This document shows, piece after piece, positions 15,050-23,248 of a stretch of DNA of 35,917 nt. Numbering within the stretch: position 1 is the stretch's first letter; each line of letters starts with the position of its first letter. The stretch is from an uncultured Oscillospiraceae bacterium (lineage in GTDB: Bacteria; Bacillota; Clostridia; Oscillospirales; Oscillospiraceae). The stretch covers positions 1-35,917 of the forward strand of contig CAJTOM010000005.1 in the NCBI GenBank assembly GCA_910577915.1, read 5' to 3'. Made by a program: the position numbers and the translations under genes. Under the pieces are notes generated by a model. The model had not been told where the DNA came from, did not search any database, and saw nothing but the letters and a program-made list of their open reading frames with translations.

Positions 15050-16480
15050 ATGGCAGACAAGAAAAAGCTGGAATTCTACGGGGGGGAGTGGGTCTCGTTC
15101 CTGCCCTTCGTGGTGTTCCTGGCGCTGATTGTGGTGACCACCCTGATGTGGGGGTCCATCTCCGACGGCGCGCTGTGGCTCCCCGCGTTTTTGGCCCTCA
15201 TCATCGCCTTCTTCTTCGTGAAGGACAAGCGGCACTACGCCGAGGTCATCATCGAGGGCATGGCCAGCAAGGAGGCCATCACGCCGGTGGTCTGCTGGCT
15301 GTTCGCCGGCGTGTTCTCCCGCATCCTGCGCTCCTCCGGCCTGGCTGCCGCCATCGCGGGCCTGGCCGCCGGCATCGGCGTGGGTCCCGCCCTATTCACG
15401 GTGATCACCTTCGTCGCCGCCTGCCTCTTCGCCACCGCCTCCGGCACGGGCTTCGGCACCATCGCCGCCGCCATGGCGGTGCTCTACCCCGCCGGCGTGG
15501 CCCTGGGCTGTCACCCCGGCCTGCTGGCCGGCATCATCATCTCCGGCGCTATCTTCGGCGACAACCTGGCCCCGGTGTCCGACACCACCATCTGCTCGGC
15601 CACCTCCCAGGGGGTGGACGTGCCCGGCGTGGTGCGCTCCCGGCTGAAGTACGCCGCGGTGTCCGCAGGCGCTACCATCGTCATCGCCGTGATCCTCTCC
15701 CTGGTGCTGGGCTCCGGCGGCATCGCCATGGACGCCAATCTGAGCTATGACCCCATGGCCTTCTTCATGCTGATCGCCGTAGTCATCACCATCGTAGTGG
15801 CCATCAAAACCGGCGACATCATCATCGCCACCACCCTGGGCACGGTTTCCGGCGGCGTAATCGGCGTGCTGACCGGCCAGTTTGACTTTTTGCAGATCGA
15901 CGCGGCCGACCCCGCCAAGGGGGCCCTCATCGCCGTGCACGGCGAGGGGCTGGACCGCACGGTGGACGGCATCCTCCAGACCGGCCTGAGCAGCATGCTC
16001 CAGGTGTGCATCCTGGCCCTGCTGCTGTTCGGCTCCATCGCCATCATGCGGGCCGGCGGCGGCGACGTGCGGCTGCTCAACGCCCTGGGCAGCGTGGCCA
16101 AGACCGCCAAGGGGGCGGAGGTCGTCACCTCCTTCATGGTCATCATCCTCTCCACCATCATGGGGCTGAACGCGCCGGCCATCCTGGCCGTGGGGCCCTC
16201 CTTCGCCAAGCCCCTCTCCGAGAAGCACGGCATCTCCCCCTACCGCACCGCCAACCTGCTGGACGCCCAGTCCAATACCCTCGTGTACGCCATGCCCTGG
16301 GTGCCCGGTATGATCTATACCCTCAGCTTCGCCTCCGGCACCTCCGCGCCCCTGACCGCCGCCCAGGTGACGCCCTTCGTGATCTACGGCTACGTACTGC
16401 TGGTGGTCATGTTCGCGTCCATCTTCCTGGGCATCGGCCGCCACGACGGCGAGGACAAGCTGGCCGCCAAGGCCCGCTGA
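15050..16480 (+). CDS. nhaC: NhaC-family Na+/H+ (or amino acid/cation) antiporter
   Basis: A 476-residue membrane protein with about 12 hydrophobic segments. The motif GDNLAPVSDTTICSA near residues 167-181 is the NhaC family signature. NhaC relatives exchange sodium or amino/organic acids for protons (for example MleN, malate/lactate). An NhaC-type gene is also part of the ornithine fermentation cluster of Clostridioides and Acetoanaerobium, so here it probably serves the same metabolism as ortA-ortB, perhaps as amino acid or proton antiporter. AAGGAGG lies 7 bases before the ATG. It is first in the operon. Confidence 0.9.
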   Translation: MADKKKLEFYGGEWVSFLPFVVFLALIVVTTLMWGSISDGALWLPAFLALIIAFFFVKDKRHYAEVIIEGMASKEAITPVVCWLFAGVFSRILRSSGLAAAIAGLAAGIGVGPALFTVITFVAACLFATASGTGFGTIAAAMAVLYPAGVALGCHPGLLAGIIISGAIFGDNLAPVSDTTICSATSQGVDVPGVVRSRLKYAAVSAGATIVIAVILSLVLGSGGIAMDANLSYDPMAFFMLIAVVITIVVAIKTGDIIIATTLGTVSGGVIGVLTGQFDFLQIDAADPAKGALIAVHGEGLDRTVDGILQTGLSSMLQVCILALLLFGSIAIMRAGGGDVRLLNALGSVAKTAKGAEVVTSFMVIILSTIMGLNAPAILAVGPSFAKPLSEKHGISPYRTANLLDAQSNTLVYAMPWVPGMIYTLSFASGTSAPLTAAQVTPFVIYGYVLLVVMFASIFLGIGRHDGEDKLAAKAR

Positions 16481-16519
16481 GGTTCTCAGGCATATGAAAT
16501 ATAATAAGGAGGTTTTCCT

Positions 16520-16825
16520 GTGAACGCTGCAAAAAAGGGCGACTGGGTGCAGATCCGAAACGTGGTACTGCCCGCCGGCAGCCGCGCGCCCCACGTCCCC
16601 GACGACACCCAGAGGTGCGACCTCGTGATGTGGGTCAAGGGCGCCATCCAGTCCGACGCCCAGGTGGGCGACACCGTGGAGGTGGTCACCATGACCGGCC
16701 GCCGGGAGACCGGCGTGCTGTGCGAAGTCAACCCCGGCTATACCCATACCTACGGGCAGTTCGTCCCCGAGCTGCACCAGATTCAGACGCAGCTGCGCCA
16801 GCTGGTCTTTGGAGGTGAGCAGTGA
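16520..16825 (+). CDS. ortA: 2-amino-4-oxopentanoate thiolase, alpha subunit
   Basis: A 101-residue subunit of the PLP- and CoA-dependent thiolase that cleaves 2-amino-4-oxopentanoate to acetyl-CoA and alanine in ornithine fermentation. Family stretches are KKGDWVQIRNVVLPAG, ERAP-like SRAPHVPDDT, LVMWVKG and EVNPGYTHTYGQFVPEL. It starts with GTG at 16520, having AAGGAGG 7 bases upstream; no ATG is available. Its stop overlaps the ortB start. The small subunit occurs only with OrtB, so the pairing secures the call. Confidence 0.92.
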   Translation: MNAAKKGDWVQIRNVVLPAGSRAPHVPDDTQRCDLVMWVKGAIQSDAQVGDTVEVVTMTGRRETGVLCEVNPGYTHTYGQFVPELHQIQTQLRQLVFGGEQ

Positions 16826-18240
16826 TGGCGAAGGACATGTCCTACGAGGGGCTCAACGCCCGGAAAACCGAGATCATGCAGGCGGCCATCGGGGTCGACT
16901 ACAACGCCTTCGAGCTGCCCGGCATCGGCTTCGACTACGAGCGGATGATGCGGGAGGCGGGCTACCCCATGGAGAAGATGCGGGAGATCCAGCGCAGCCA
17001 CGCCGTGGGCGACACGCCCCTGATCGAGCTGCGCAACCTCACCCGCCTGGCCAGGAGGTACGCCCCCGCCGGAAAGGGCGCGCGGATCTTCCTCAAGGAC
17101 GAGGCCTGCAACATCTCCGGCAGCTTCAAGGCCCGGCGGGCCTCCATCTCCCTCTACCAGGCCAAGGAGAAGGGGTACAAGGGCGTCATCTGCGCCACCT
17201 CCGGCAACTACGGCGCCGCCGTGGCCGCCCAGGCGGCCCTGTACGGGCTCAAGTGCATCGTGGTCCAGGAGTGCTACGACAGCCGCAAGGTGGGCCAGCC
17301 GGAGATTCTGGAGAAGCAGCGCATCTGCGAGGCCTTCGGCGCGGAGGTGGTGCAGCTGACGGTGGGGCCGGAGCTGTTCACCACCACCCTGAAGCTGCTG
17401 GAGGAGACGGGGTACTTCAACGCCTCCCTCTACACCCCCTTCGGCATCGCCGGCATCGAGACCCTGGGCTATGAGCTGGTGGAGCAGTGCCGGCAGATCG
17501 CCGGCCGGGACCCGGACGCGGTAGTCTGCACCAACGCCGGCGGCGGCAACATCACCGGCACCTGCCGGGGCGTGCGCAAGGCCGGGTGCGGCGCCAGAAT
17601 GATCGGCGCGTCCATCGACCTGCGGGGGCTCCACATGGCCTCCGACCACGACTTCAACCGGAAGTCCTTCACCACCGGCCACACCGGCTTCGGCATGCCC
17701 TTCATGACCTGGCCGGACCGGTCCGACTGCCCCCGCAACGCCGCCAGGGTGCTGCGCCACATGGACGCGTTCTATCTGGTCAAGCAGGGGGAGACCTTCT
17801 ACATCACCGAGGCCCTGGCCTGCCTGGAGGGCTACGAGCGGGGACCCGCCGGCAACACCTCCCTGACCGCCGCCTTCTCCCTGGCCCAGCAGATGGACCG
17901 GGACCAGATCATCGTGGTCCAGGAGACGGAGTACACCGGCGCGGGCAAGCACCCCATGGCCCAGCTCTCCTTCGCCCGGCAGAGCGGCATCGACATCCGC
18001 TTCGGCAACCCGGACGGCGACAGGCCCGGGGAGAGCATCATTCTCCCGGAGGACCCGGGCCAGATCAGGGCCAGGCCCTACGATCTGGACGCCTGCCGCC
18101 GGTCCTACGTGAAAAACTGCGTGAACAACTACCACATGACCGCCGCCAGCGAGGAGGACATCCAGTTTATCATGGATGAGACCCGGGAGGACCGGTCGTT
18201 TGTAACCGAGGAACTGCGGAAGCACGGCGTGGCGGTCTGA
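16825..18240 (+). CDS. ortB: 2-amino-4-oxopentanoate thiolase, beta subunit (PLP-dependent)
   Basis: A 471-residue PLP enzyme of the tryptophan-synthase-beta fold class, catalytic subunit with OrtA. The PLP lysine is K102 in CNISGSFKARRAS; the phosphate-binding loop is TNAGGGNITG; TSGNYGAAVAAQAALYG supports the fold. Unlike threonine synthase at 4653-6137, which has the same fold class, its flanking motifs and the adjacent ortA identify it. ATG at 16825 has GGAGGTGA upstream and overlaps the ortA stop by one base. The rest of the ornithine pathway (racemase, aminomutase OraSE, dehydrogenase Ord) is not in the window. Confidence 0.92.
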   Translation: MAKDMSYEGLNARKTEIMQAAIGVDYNAFELPGIGFDYERMMREAGYPMEKMREIQRSHAVGDTPLIELRNLTRLARRYAPAGKGARIFLKDEACNISGSFKARRASISLYQAKEKGYKGVICATSGNYGAAVAAQAALYGLKCIVVQECYDSRKVGQPEILEKQRICEAFGAEVVQLTVGPELFTTTLKLLEETGYFNASLYTPFGIAGIETLGYELVEQCRQIAGRDPDAVVCTNAGGGNITGTCRGVRKAGCGARMIGASIDLRGLHMASDHDFNRKSFTTGHTGFGMPFMTWPDRSDCPRNAARVLRHMDAFYLVKQGETFYITEALACLEGYERGPAGNTSLTAAFSLAQQMDRDQIIVVQETEYTGAGKHPMAQLSFARQSGIDIRFGNPDGDRPGESIILPEDPGQIRARPYDLDACRRSYVKNCVNNYHMTAASEEDIQFIMDETREDRSFVTEELRKHGVAV

Positions 18241-18355
18241 CTCTCTCTCCACCGCCGCCCGTGGGAAGTCCGGCCGGGGAAGGACAGCTCCGGCCGGCCG
18301 CATGGCCGGCCGGCAGCGCCGCAGCACAGCCGCCGCGCTGCCGGTCATCATAGGG

Positions 18356-18391
18356 AAAACGTCCGACAGAGGATCTGTCGGGCGTTTTTTT
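18356..18391 (+). terminator. Rho-independent terminator of nhaC-ortA-ortB
   Basis: CGTCCGACAGA and TCTGTCGGGCG pair over 11 bp (one G-T pair) around GGA, preceded by AAAA and followed by seven T residues. It isolates the thiolase operon from the corrinoid cluster. Confidence 0.93.
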
Positions 18392-18419
18392 GCCCCGGCG
18401 GCGGGGATCGGGCCGGGTT

Positions 18420-18447
18420 TTGACGGTTAAAGAGGCGCTCTGATAAA
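18420..18447 (+). promoter_or_regulatory. Probable promoter of the first UroD/MtaA-family gene
   Basis: -35 TTGACG (18420-18425) and -10 GATAAA (18442-18447) are separated by 16 bases. The start codon is about 215 bases downstream, a long leader; a second promoter nearer the gene cannot be excluded. Confidence 0.55.
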
Positions 18448-18666
18448 AATAGCACACCGGGGGGAAAGATGCAAGGAAAACTTTGGCGGGGGCCGGGCGC
18501 GGGGCGGGCGGCTGTTTTTCTCCGCTCCCGCAGAAATGGAGGGCTGGGCAGGGATGTCCTAAAGAAAGTACCAATAATTCCGCTATTTTGCAAGATAGGC
18601 GGAGTCAAAGGCGCTAAAATGGAGACAAGAGCAGCGCTCATGCCGGACAAAAAAGGAGGAAAACAA

Positions 18667-19710
18667 ATGACTTCATACGAACGTGTAGCGGCCGCCCTCG
18701 CCCACCGGCAGCCGGACCGGGTTCCGGTCTGCCCCATCCTCTGCGGCGTCAGCCGCAAGCTGACCGGCGCGTCCTACGAGGCGTGGTCCACGGACGCGGA
18801 AACCTGCGCGGCCGGCTTTCTGAAGGCGGCGGAGGAGTTTGACGTCGACTGCCTTGTCACCCTGATCGACCTGTCCATCGAGTGCGAGGCCTGGGGACAG
18901 CCGCTGATTTTCCCGGAAAATGAGGCGGCCCATCCCGACTACGCCAACGCGGTCATCAAGGACATCGCCGACTACCGGAAGATTCAGCCCGTGGACTACC
19001 GCACCGGCAGGCGCATGATGATGCACATCGACGTTTGCCGGCGGCTGGCGGCGGAAAAAAAGGGGGAGCTGCCCATTGTGGCCTTTGTGTTCGGCCCCCT
19101 GGGGACCCTGTCCATGCTGCGGGGCCAGCAGGACATGTACATGGACCTCTACGACGCCCCCGACGAGGTCAAGCGGGCCACCTGGAGCGTGGCCGAAACG
19201 CTGGCGGACTACGCCGATGCGCTCTGCGACGCGGGGGTCGACGCCATCATGTGGGACACCCTCTTCGCCAGCGGCTCCATTATGAGCAAATCCATGTGGA
19301 GGGAGATGGAGGCGGCCCCCATGGCCATGCTGGCCCAGAGAGTGCGGGACCGCGGGTGCGTCAACATGATCCACAACTGCGGCCAGCGCATCTACTTCGA
19401 CGCGCAGATCGACGCGGTGCACCCGGCGGCCATCTCCTTCCTCTACCCGCCGGACGACTGCGCCGATTTCGCGGAGTGCAAGCGGAAATACGGGGACTCC
19501 GTGACCCTGATCGGGGCCGTGACGCCGGCCAACGCCGTCGTCGGCACCGACGAGGAGTGGGACAGGCAGTGCGTGGAGCAGATCGAGGCCATGGCCGCCG
19601 GCGGGGGGTTCATCCTGGCCACGGGCTGCGAATACCCGGCCAACGCGGACTTCGCCCGCGCCCAGCGCATGATCGATATCGCCAAGCGCCGCGGCGTCTA
19701 CCCGCTGTGA
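18667..19710 (+). CDS. UroD/MtaA-family protein with zinc-type ligands, probable methyltransferase
   Basis: A 347-residue protein of the uroporphyrinogen decarboxylase superfamily, branch MtaA/CmuA, which transfers methyl groups to or from corrinoid proteins. H236-x-C238 (IHNCGQ) and C321 (ATGCEYP) match the HxC...C zinc site of MtaA-type methyltransferases, which activates a thiol or methyl donor. The TIM-barrel pattern is visible (VPVCPIL, PIVAFVFGPLGT, DAIMWDT, LIGAVTP). True heme-pathway HemE lacks this Cys pattern, and no heme genes are nearby. AAGGAGG lies 7 bases before ATG 18667; longer in-frame starts run into leader DNA. Convergent with the PocR-AraC gene. Substrate unknown. Confidence 0.82.
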   Translation: MTSYERVAAALAHRQPDRVPVCPILCGVSRKLTGASYEAWSTDAETCAAGFLKAAEEFDVDCLVTLIDLSIECEAWGQPLIFPENEAAHPDYANAVIKDIADYRKIQPVDYRTGRRMMMHIDVCRRLAAEKKGELPIVAFVFGPLGTLSMLRGQQDMYMDLYDAPDEVKRATWSVAETLADYADALCDAGVDAIMWDTLFASGSIMSKSMWREMEAAPMAMLAQRVRDRGCVNMIHNCGQRIYFDAQIDAVHPAAISFLYPPDDCADFAECKRKYGDSVTLIGAVTPANAVVGTDEEWDRQCVEQIEAMAAGGGFILATGCEYPANADFARAQRMIDIAKRRGVYPL

Positions 19711-19733
19711 GAGGGCGGCACACGCCGCCCCTC
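19711..19733. terminator. Shared hairpin between convergent genes
   Basis: GGGCGGC and GCCGCCC pair over 7 bp around ACAC, extended by GA/TC beyond a bulged C. It fills the 21 bases between the two convergent stop codons. No T-tract exists on either side, so termination strength is doubtful. Confidence 0.4.
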
Positions 19734-20940
19734 AGTCCGGCGTGAACGCGCCGCGGCTGCTGCGGTATTTTTTGGGGGACATCCCCTCGTACTTTTTGAA
19801 TACGCGGGAAAAATAGCTCTGATCCCCAAAGCAGCACTCGTTGGCAATCTCCACCAGAGAGAGGGAGGTCTCCCGCAGCAGCTTCTTGCTGTAGTCGATG
19901 CGGGCGCGGTTGATGAACTCGGTGATGCTGATGCCGGTCTCCTGCTTGAAGATGTTGCTGAGGTAGGCCTTGCTGAGGTAGACCTCGTTGGCAATCTCCT
20001 CCAAGGAGAGCTTGCGCAGGCAGTTCTTGCGGATGTAGTCCATGGTCTTGTAGACGATGTCGGAGTGCTTGATGTCCGTGTAGTCGAAGGACACGGCGAT
20101 AAAGCGCTGGACTATGTCGGAGAGCCAGCGGCTGAGGGCGTCGATGGAGGAGAAACTGAGGATCTCCTGGAGATAGGTGGTGTTATAGCGGAAAATGTCC
20201 CCTACGTGGGCCCCCGCCGCGATGACGGAACGGGATATGACCACGATCAGCTCCAGGGTGCGGGCCTTGATGTCCGCCAGATCGCCGGCGTGGTAGAAGA
20301 AAATGTGGCCCAGCAGACGGTTGAGGAGATCCTGGGCCCCGTTCTTGTCGTGGTGGTTGATGAGGGTGCACAGCTGGCTCTCCGCCGTGAGGATATAGTC
20401 GTAGTGCTCGCTCTCCCCCATGCAGTTCTCCCGCATGTCGTAGATCGCGTTGAGAAACTGCTGCTGGTTGTAGCTCCGCTTGGCGGTGAAGCTCTCGTAG
20501 TACAGCCCGCCGGTCATGGTGCACAGCGTCTCCGCCAGCTGGCTGACCTGGGCGGTGCTCAGGCGGGGAATTTTCTCCATGCTGCCCCGCATCTCCGGGT
20601 GCTCAATATAGCAGATGGAGTCCTCCGGTTCCCCCATGACAATGGGGCCCGCGATGATGCCCCCGGCCAGCCCGCCGTCCTCGCTCAGAATGGCGGCGGC
20701 CACAAAGATCATCGCCATGGGGCAGTAGTAGATGAACTTACCGTCCCAGCGGTAGGCCTCGCTCAGGCCGTAGAAGTGGGTGTTGAACTCGTTCTTATGG
20801 CTGTGGGGACACCCCAGGCAGAACCGGTCCGGGCAGAGCCGGCCGGCAAACCGCTCGGGCTCGTCGGGATAGATCGGCGTCACGTTGATCCCGGTGAGTG
20901 ATTGCAGGTTTTGGCATAGGGCGTCACATTTTTCGATCAT
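19732..20940 (-). CDS. AraC-family regulator with N-terminal PocR sensory domain
   Basis: A 402-residue cytosolic transcription factor. Residues about 5-170 look like a PocR ligand-sensing domain, with Cys36, Cys41, Cys44 (CPDRFCLGCPHSH) and Cys73 (YYCPMAM). A helical middle part follows, and residues about 300-400 are a double AraC HTH (LSLEEIANEVYLSKAYLSNI, SLVEIANECCFGDQSYFSRV). PocR-AraC proteins often sit beside corrinoid methyltransferase or propanediol genes. Divergent from the RACo gene and convergent with the MtaA-like gene, it is the likely activator of this cluster. ATG at 20940 is chosen because AGGAGG lies 6 bases before it, although an ATG at 20961 is in frame. Confidence 0.88.
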   Translation of the reverse strand: MIEKCDALCQNLQSLTGINVTPIYPDEPERFAGRLCPDRFCLGCPHSHKNEFNTHFYGLSEAYRWDGKFIYYCPMAMIFVAAAILSEDGGLAGGIIAGPIVMGEPEDSICYIEHPEMRGSMEKIPRLSTAQVSQLAETLCTMTGGLYYESFTAKRSYNQQQFLNAIYDMRENCMGESEHYDYILTAESQLCTLINHHDKNGAQDLLNRLLGHIFFYHAGDLADIKARTLELIVVISRSVIAAGAHVGDIFRYNTTYLQEILSFSSIDALSRWLSDIVQRFIAVSFDYTDIKHSDIVYKTMDYIRKNCLRKLSLEEIANEVYLSKAYLSNIFKQETGISITEFINRARIDYSKKLLRETSLSLVEIANECCFGDQSYFSRVFKKYEGMSPKKYRSSRGAFTPD

Positions 20941-20978
20941 TGCAGGCCTCCTGTGGGACATGTGTCATTCTTTTGGTC

Positions 20979-21007
20979 ATTATAGCAAAACACCGGTCGG
21001 AACGCAA
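20979..21007 (-). promoter_or_regulatory. Promoter of the PocR-AraC gene
   Basis: On the minus strand -35 TTGCGT (21007-21002) and a perfect -10 TATAAT (20984-20979) are separated by 17 bases. The divergent RACo gene starts at 21037, and I could not find a convincing plus-strand promoter for it, as expected for an activator-dependent one. Confidence 0.7.
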
Positions 21008-21036
21008 GTGGCGGGACGGCAAAGAGGAGGAACAGG

Positions 21037-22557
21037 ATGGTGCAAATTTTTTACAGGGGACGGCTGTTCGCCCGCATCCCCTGGCAGGGCGGGCCGGCGG
21101 ACCTGGCGGACTGCCTCGCCGCCGCCGGCGCGCCGGCGGATCACCCCTGCGGGCGGCACGGAAAATGCGGCAAATGCCGCGTCCGGGCCTACGGCGATCT
21201 GAGCGAGCCCAGCGCGGCGGAGCGGGCGCTGCTCTCACAGCGGGAGCTGCTGGAGGGCGTCCGCCTGTCCTGCGAGGCGCAGATCGTCGGCCCCCATGCC
21301 CGGATCGAGCTGGAGGAGGACGGGGCGCCGGCCATCGAGACCTCCCTCCTCCACCGGAGCGCGGAGTGGGCTCCGTGGGCGCGGGGCCTGGGGCTGGCGG
21401 TGGACATCGGCACCACCACCGCGGCGGCCTACCTGTGGGATCTGGAGACCCGCGCCCTGCTGGGGGTCCGGGCCTGCAAAAATCCCCAGGAGATCTATGG
21501 CGCGGACGTGGTTTCCCGGCTGGAGACCTCCATGGGCGGCGGCGGCCAGGCCCTGCAGAGCGCCCTGCTCCGCTGCCTGGACCAGCTGGCGCGGCAGCTC
21601 TGCCGGGAGGCCCGGCGCTCCGTGGACGAGCTGGGCGGTGGGGTCATCACCGGCAACACCGTCATGCTCTACCTGCTCCACGGCCTCCCCGTGGAGGAGA
21701 TCGCCCTCGCCCCCTTCGCCGCGCGCCATCTCTTCGGCGTATTCCGCCCCGCCGCGGAGCTGGGCCTGCACTGGGGCCGGTCCTGCACGCTGTATATCCC
21801 CCCCTGCATCTCCGCCTATGTGGGCGCGGACATCAGCTGCGGCCTGCTGGCCTGCGACATGCTGGCCGCCCGGGAGGGGCTCCTGCTGGCGGACATTGGG
21901 ACCAACGGGGAGCTGGCCTTCTTCACCGGACGGCGGCTGCTCTGCTGCGCCACCGCCGCCGGGCCGGCCTTCGAGGGCGTGGGCATCTCCTGCGGCAGCG
22001 GCGCCATGGAGGGCGCGGTGGAGGCGGTCTCGCTGGAGGAGGGGCATCTGCGGCCCCACGTCATCGGCGGAGGGCCAGCGCGGACCCTGTGCGGCTCCGG
22101 ACTGCTGGACGCCGTATACTGCCTGCGGCAGCTGGGACAGCTCGAGGAGAGCGGCTTTCTGGAGGCGGAGGAGGTCCCCCTGGGGGAGCGGGTCCGCCTG
22201 ACCCGGCGGGACATCCGTGCGCTCCAGCTGGCCAAGGCCGCCGTCTGCGCGGGTATGGAGACGCTGTTGCATACCGCCCAGGCGGTCCCCGGCCGCGTCT
22301 GCCTGGCCGGCGGCTTCGGCTGCAGGCTCTCCCTCGAAAGCGCCGCCGGCATCGGGCTTCTCCCCGCCGCCCTGGCGGCGCGGGCGGAGCCCGCGGGGAA
22401 CACGGCGGCGGCGGGCGCCTCCCTCCTGCTCCGCTCCAGGGCCATGACGGCGGAGGTTGAGAGGATCGCGGGCCTGGCGGAGACGGTGGAGCTGGCGGCC
22501 AACCCCCTCTTCCAGGAGCGGTTTATCAGCGACATGGCGCTGGAGGTGATCCCATGA
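21037..22557 (+). CDS. RACo-type reductive activator of corrinoid proteins (2Fe-2S, ASKHA ATPase)
   Basis: A 506-residue protein that uses ATP to return inactive Co(II) corrinoid proteins to Co(I). The N-terminal plant-type ferredoxin has Cys38, Cys44, Cys47 and Cys79 (C-x5-C-x2-C...C). The DUF4445 ASKHA ATPase part begins about residue 118, with the phosphate loops AVDIGTTTAAAY (Asp123) and ADIGTNGE (Asp286) and a C-terminal LAGGFGC. It is roughly 100 residues shorter than characterised RACo because little lies between ferredoxin and ATPase. GAGGAGG precedes the ATG by 6 bases. Followed with ATGA overlap by the DUF2284 gene and then the corrinoid protein, its expected partner. Confidence 0.9.
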   Translation: MVQIFYRGRLFARIPWQGGPADLADCLAAAGAPADHPCGRHGKCGKCRVRAYGDLSEPSAAERALLSQRELLEGVRLSCEAQIVGPHARIELEEDGAPAIETSLLHRSAEWAPWARGLGLAVDIGTTTAAAYLWDLETRALLGVRACKNPQEIYGADVVSRLETSMGGGGQALQSALLRCLDQLARQLCREARRSVDELGGGVITGNTVMLYLLHGLPVEEIALAPFAARHLFGVFRPAAELGLHWGRSCTLYIPPCISAYVGADISCGLLACDMLAAREGLLLADIGTNGELAFFTGRRLLCCATAAGPAFEGVGISCGSGAMEGAVEAVSLEEGHLRPHVIGGGPARTLCGSGLLDAVYCLRQLGQLEESGFLEAEEVPLGERVRLTRRDIRALQLAKAAVCAGMETLLHTAQAVPGRVCLAGGFGCRLSLESAAGIGLLPAALAARAEPAGNTAAAGASLLLRSRAMTAEVERIAGLAETVELAANPLFQERFISDMALEVIP

Positions 22558-23126
22558 ACCGCGTGCGCGCGGCGGCGGAGCGCTGCGGCTTCTCCCGCAC
22601 CGCCCCCCTGCGGCCGGAGGCGCTGGCGTTCCGGCAGGAGGTCCGGGATATGTGCGCGGCGAACCGGTGCGGAAATTACGGCAAAAGCTGGAGCTGCCCG
22701 CCGGCGTGCCCCTCCCTGGAGGAGATGCGGCAGAGGGCGGCGGGCTTCGGCCAGGGGCTGCTGGTGCAGACGGTGGTGCAGCTGGGGGACGCCTTCGACT
22801 TCGAGGGCATGATGGCGGGAGAGCGGCGGCACAGGGACCGCTTCCGGCAGCTGGCCGGCCTCCTGCGGGAGCAGCTGGGGGAGGGCGCGTTTCTGCCCAT
22901 GGGGGCCGGCGTCTGCGGCAGGTGCGCCGCCTGCACCTGTCCCGGCGCGCCCTGCCGCTTCCCGGAGGAGCGGATCATCTCCATGGAGGCCTACGGCCTG
23001 CTGGTCAGCCAGGTGTGCGAGAGCTGCGAAATCCCCTACTATTACGGCCCCGGAACCGTGGCGTATGTGAGCTGCGTGTTGTTCAACAGCCACAATCCGG
23101 AACCGGGCGCAAATCAAAATAAGTGA
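22554..23126 (+). CDS. DUF2284 cysteine-rich, probable metal-binding protein
   Basis: A 190-residue protein with two cysteine-rich blocks: CAANRCGNYGKSWSCPPACPS (in parts CAANRCGNYGKSWSC and PPAC, about residues 34-55) and CGRCAACTCPGAPCRFPEE (about residues 122-141). This layout is typical of DUF2284, often found next to corrinoid methyltransferase and RACo genes; an iron-sulfur or metal-handling role is likely but unproven. The ATG overlaps the RACo stop as ATGA and has a near-perfect GGAGGTGAT ribosome binding site, so the two are translated together. The C-terminus is predicted soluble. Confidence 0.85.
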   Translation: MNRVRAAAERCGFSRTAPLRPEALAFRQEVRDMCAANRCGNYGKSWSCPPACPSLEEMRQRAAGFGQGLLVQTVVQLGDAFDFEGMMAGERRHRDRFRQLAGLLREQLGEGAFLPMGAGVCGRCAACTCPGAPCRFPEERIISMEAYGLLVSQVCESCEIPYYYGPGTVAYVSCVLFNSHNPEPGANQNK

Positions 23127-23248
23127 CAAATACTCTAAAAATCCGGCAAGACGCCCCCTCTCCTTTGTGGGATAATAGCAGTACAGGCGACCCTCACAGG
23201 GCTGAACGGCGTGCGGACAGCGGAAATGAAGGAAAGGATGCGGCAACT

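Larger units (their letters stand above)
18241..18666. other. Intergenic region with terminator, promoter and long leader
   Basis: About 425 bases without a convincing gene. It holds a GC hairpin (18290-18313, CCGGCCGGCC with GCAT loop), a terminator (18356-18391), a probable promoter (18420-18447) and then a leader of about 210 bases before the start at 18667. In the leader an AT-richer patch contains CCGCTAT and ATAGGCGG as imperfect inverted repeat (about 18580-18602). I searched the leader by eye for a B12-box and did not find one. Confidence 0.6.

Noticed and set aside
16825..18240. Second threonine synthase or cysteate/diaminopropionate enzyme
   Set aside because: The same fold class, but the adjacent ortA and family-specific stretches identify OrtB.
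15392..18351. Very long minus-strand open frames opposite nhaC, ortA and ortB
   Set aside because: His/Gly/Val/Asp-rich translations typical of antisense frames in GC-rich genes; no start signals.
18448..18666. Cobalamin riboswitch in front of the corrinoid cluster
   Set aside because: Expected from context, but no B12-box or conserved core could be found by eye.
18667..19710. HemE (heme biosynthesis uroporphyrinogen decarboxylase)
   Set aside because: The HxC...C metal site and corrinoid neighbours point to the MtaA branch; no heme genes nearby.
23150..23248. Promoter with GATAAT before the corrinoid protein gene
   Set aside because: The -10-like box has no acceptable -35 box, so it was only mentioned and not called.
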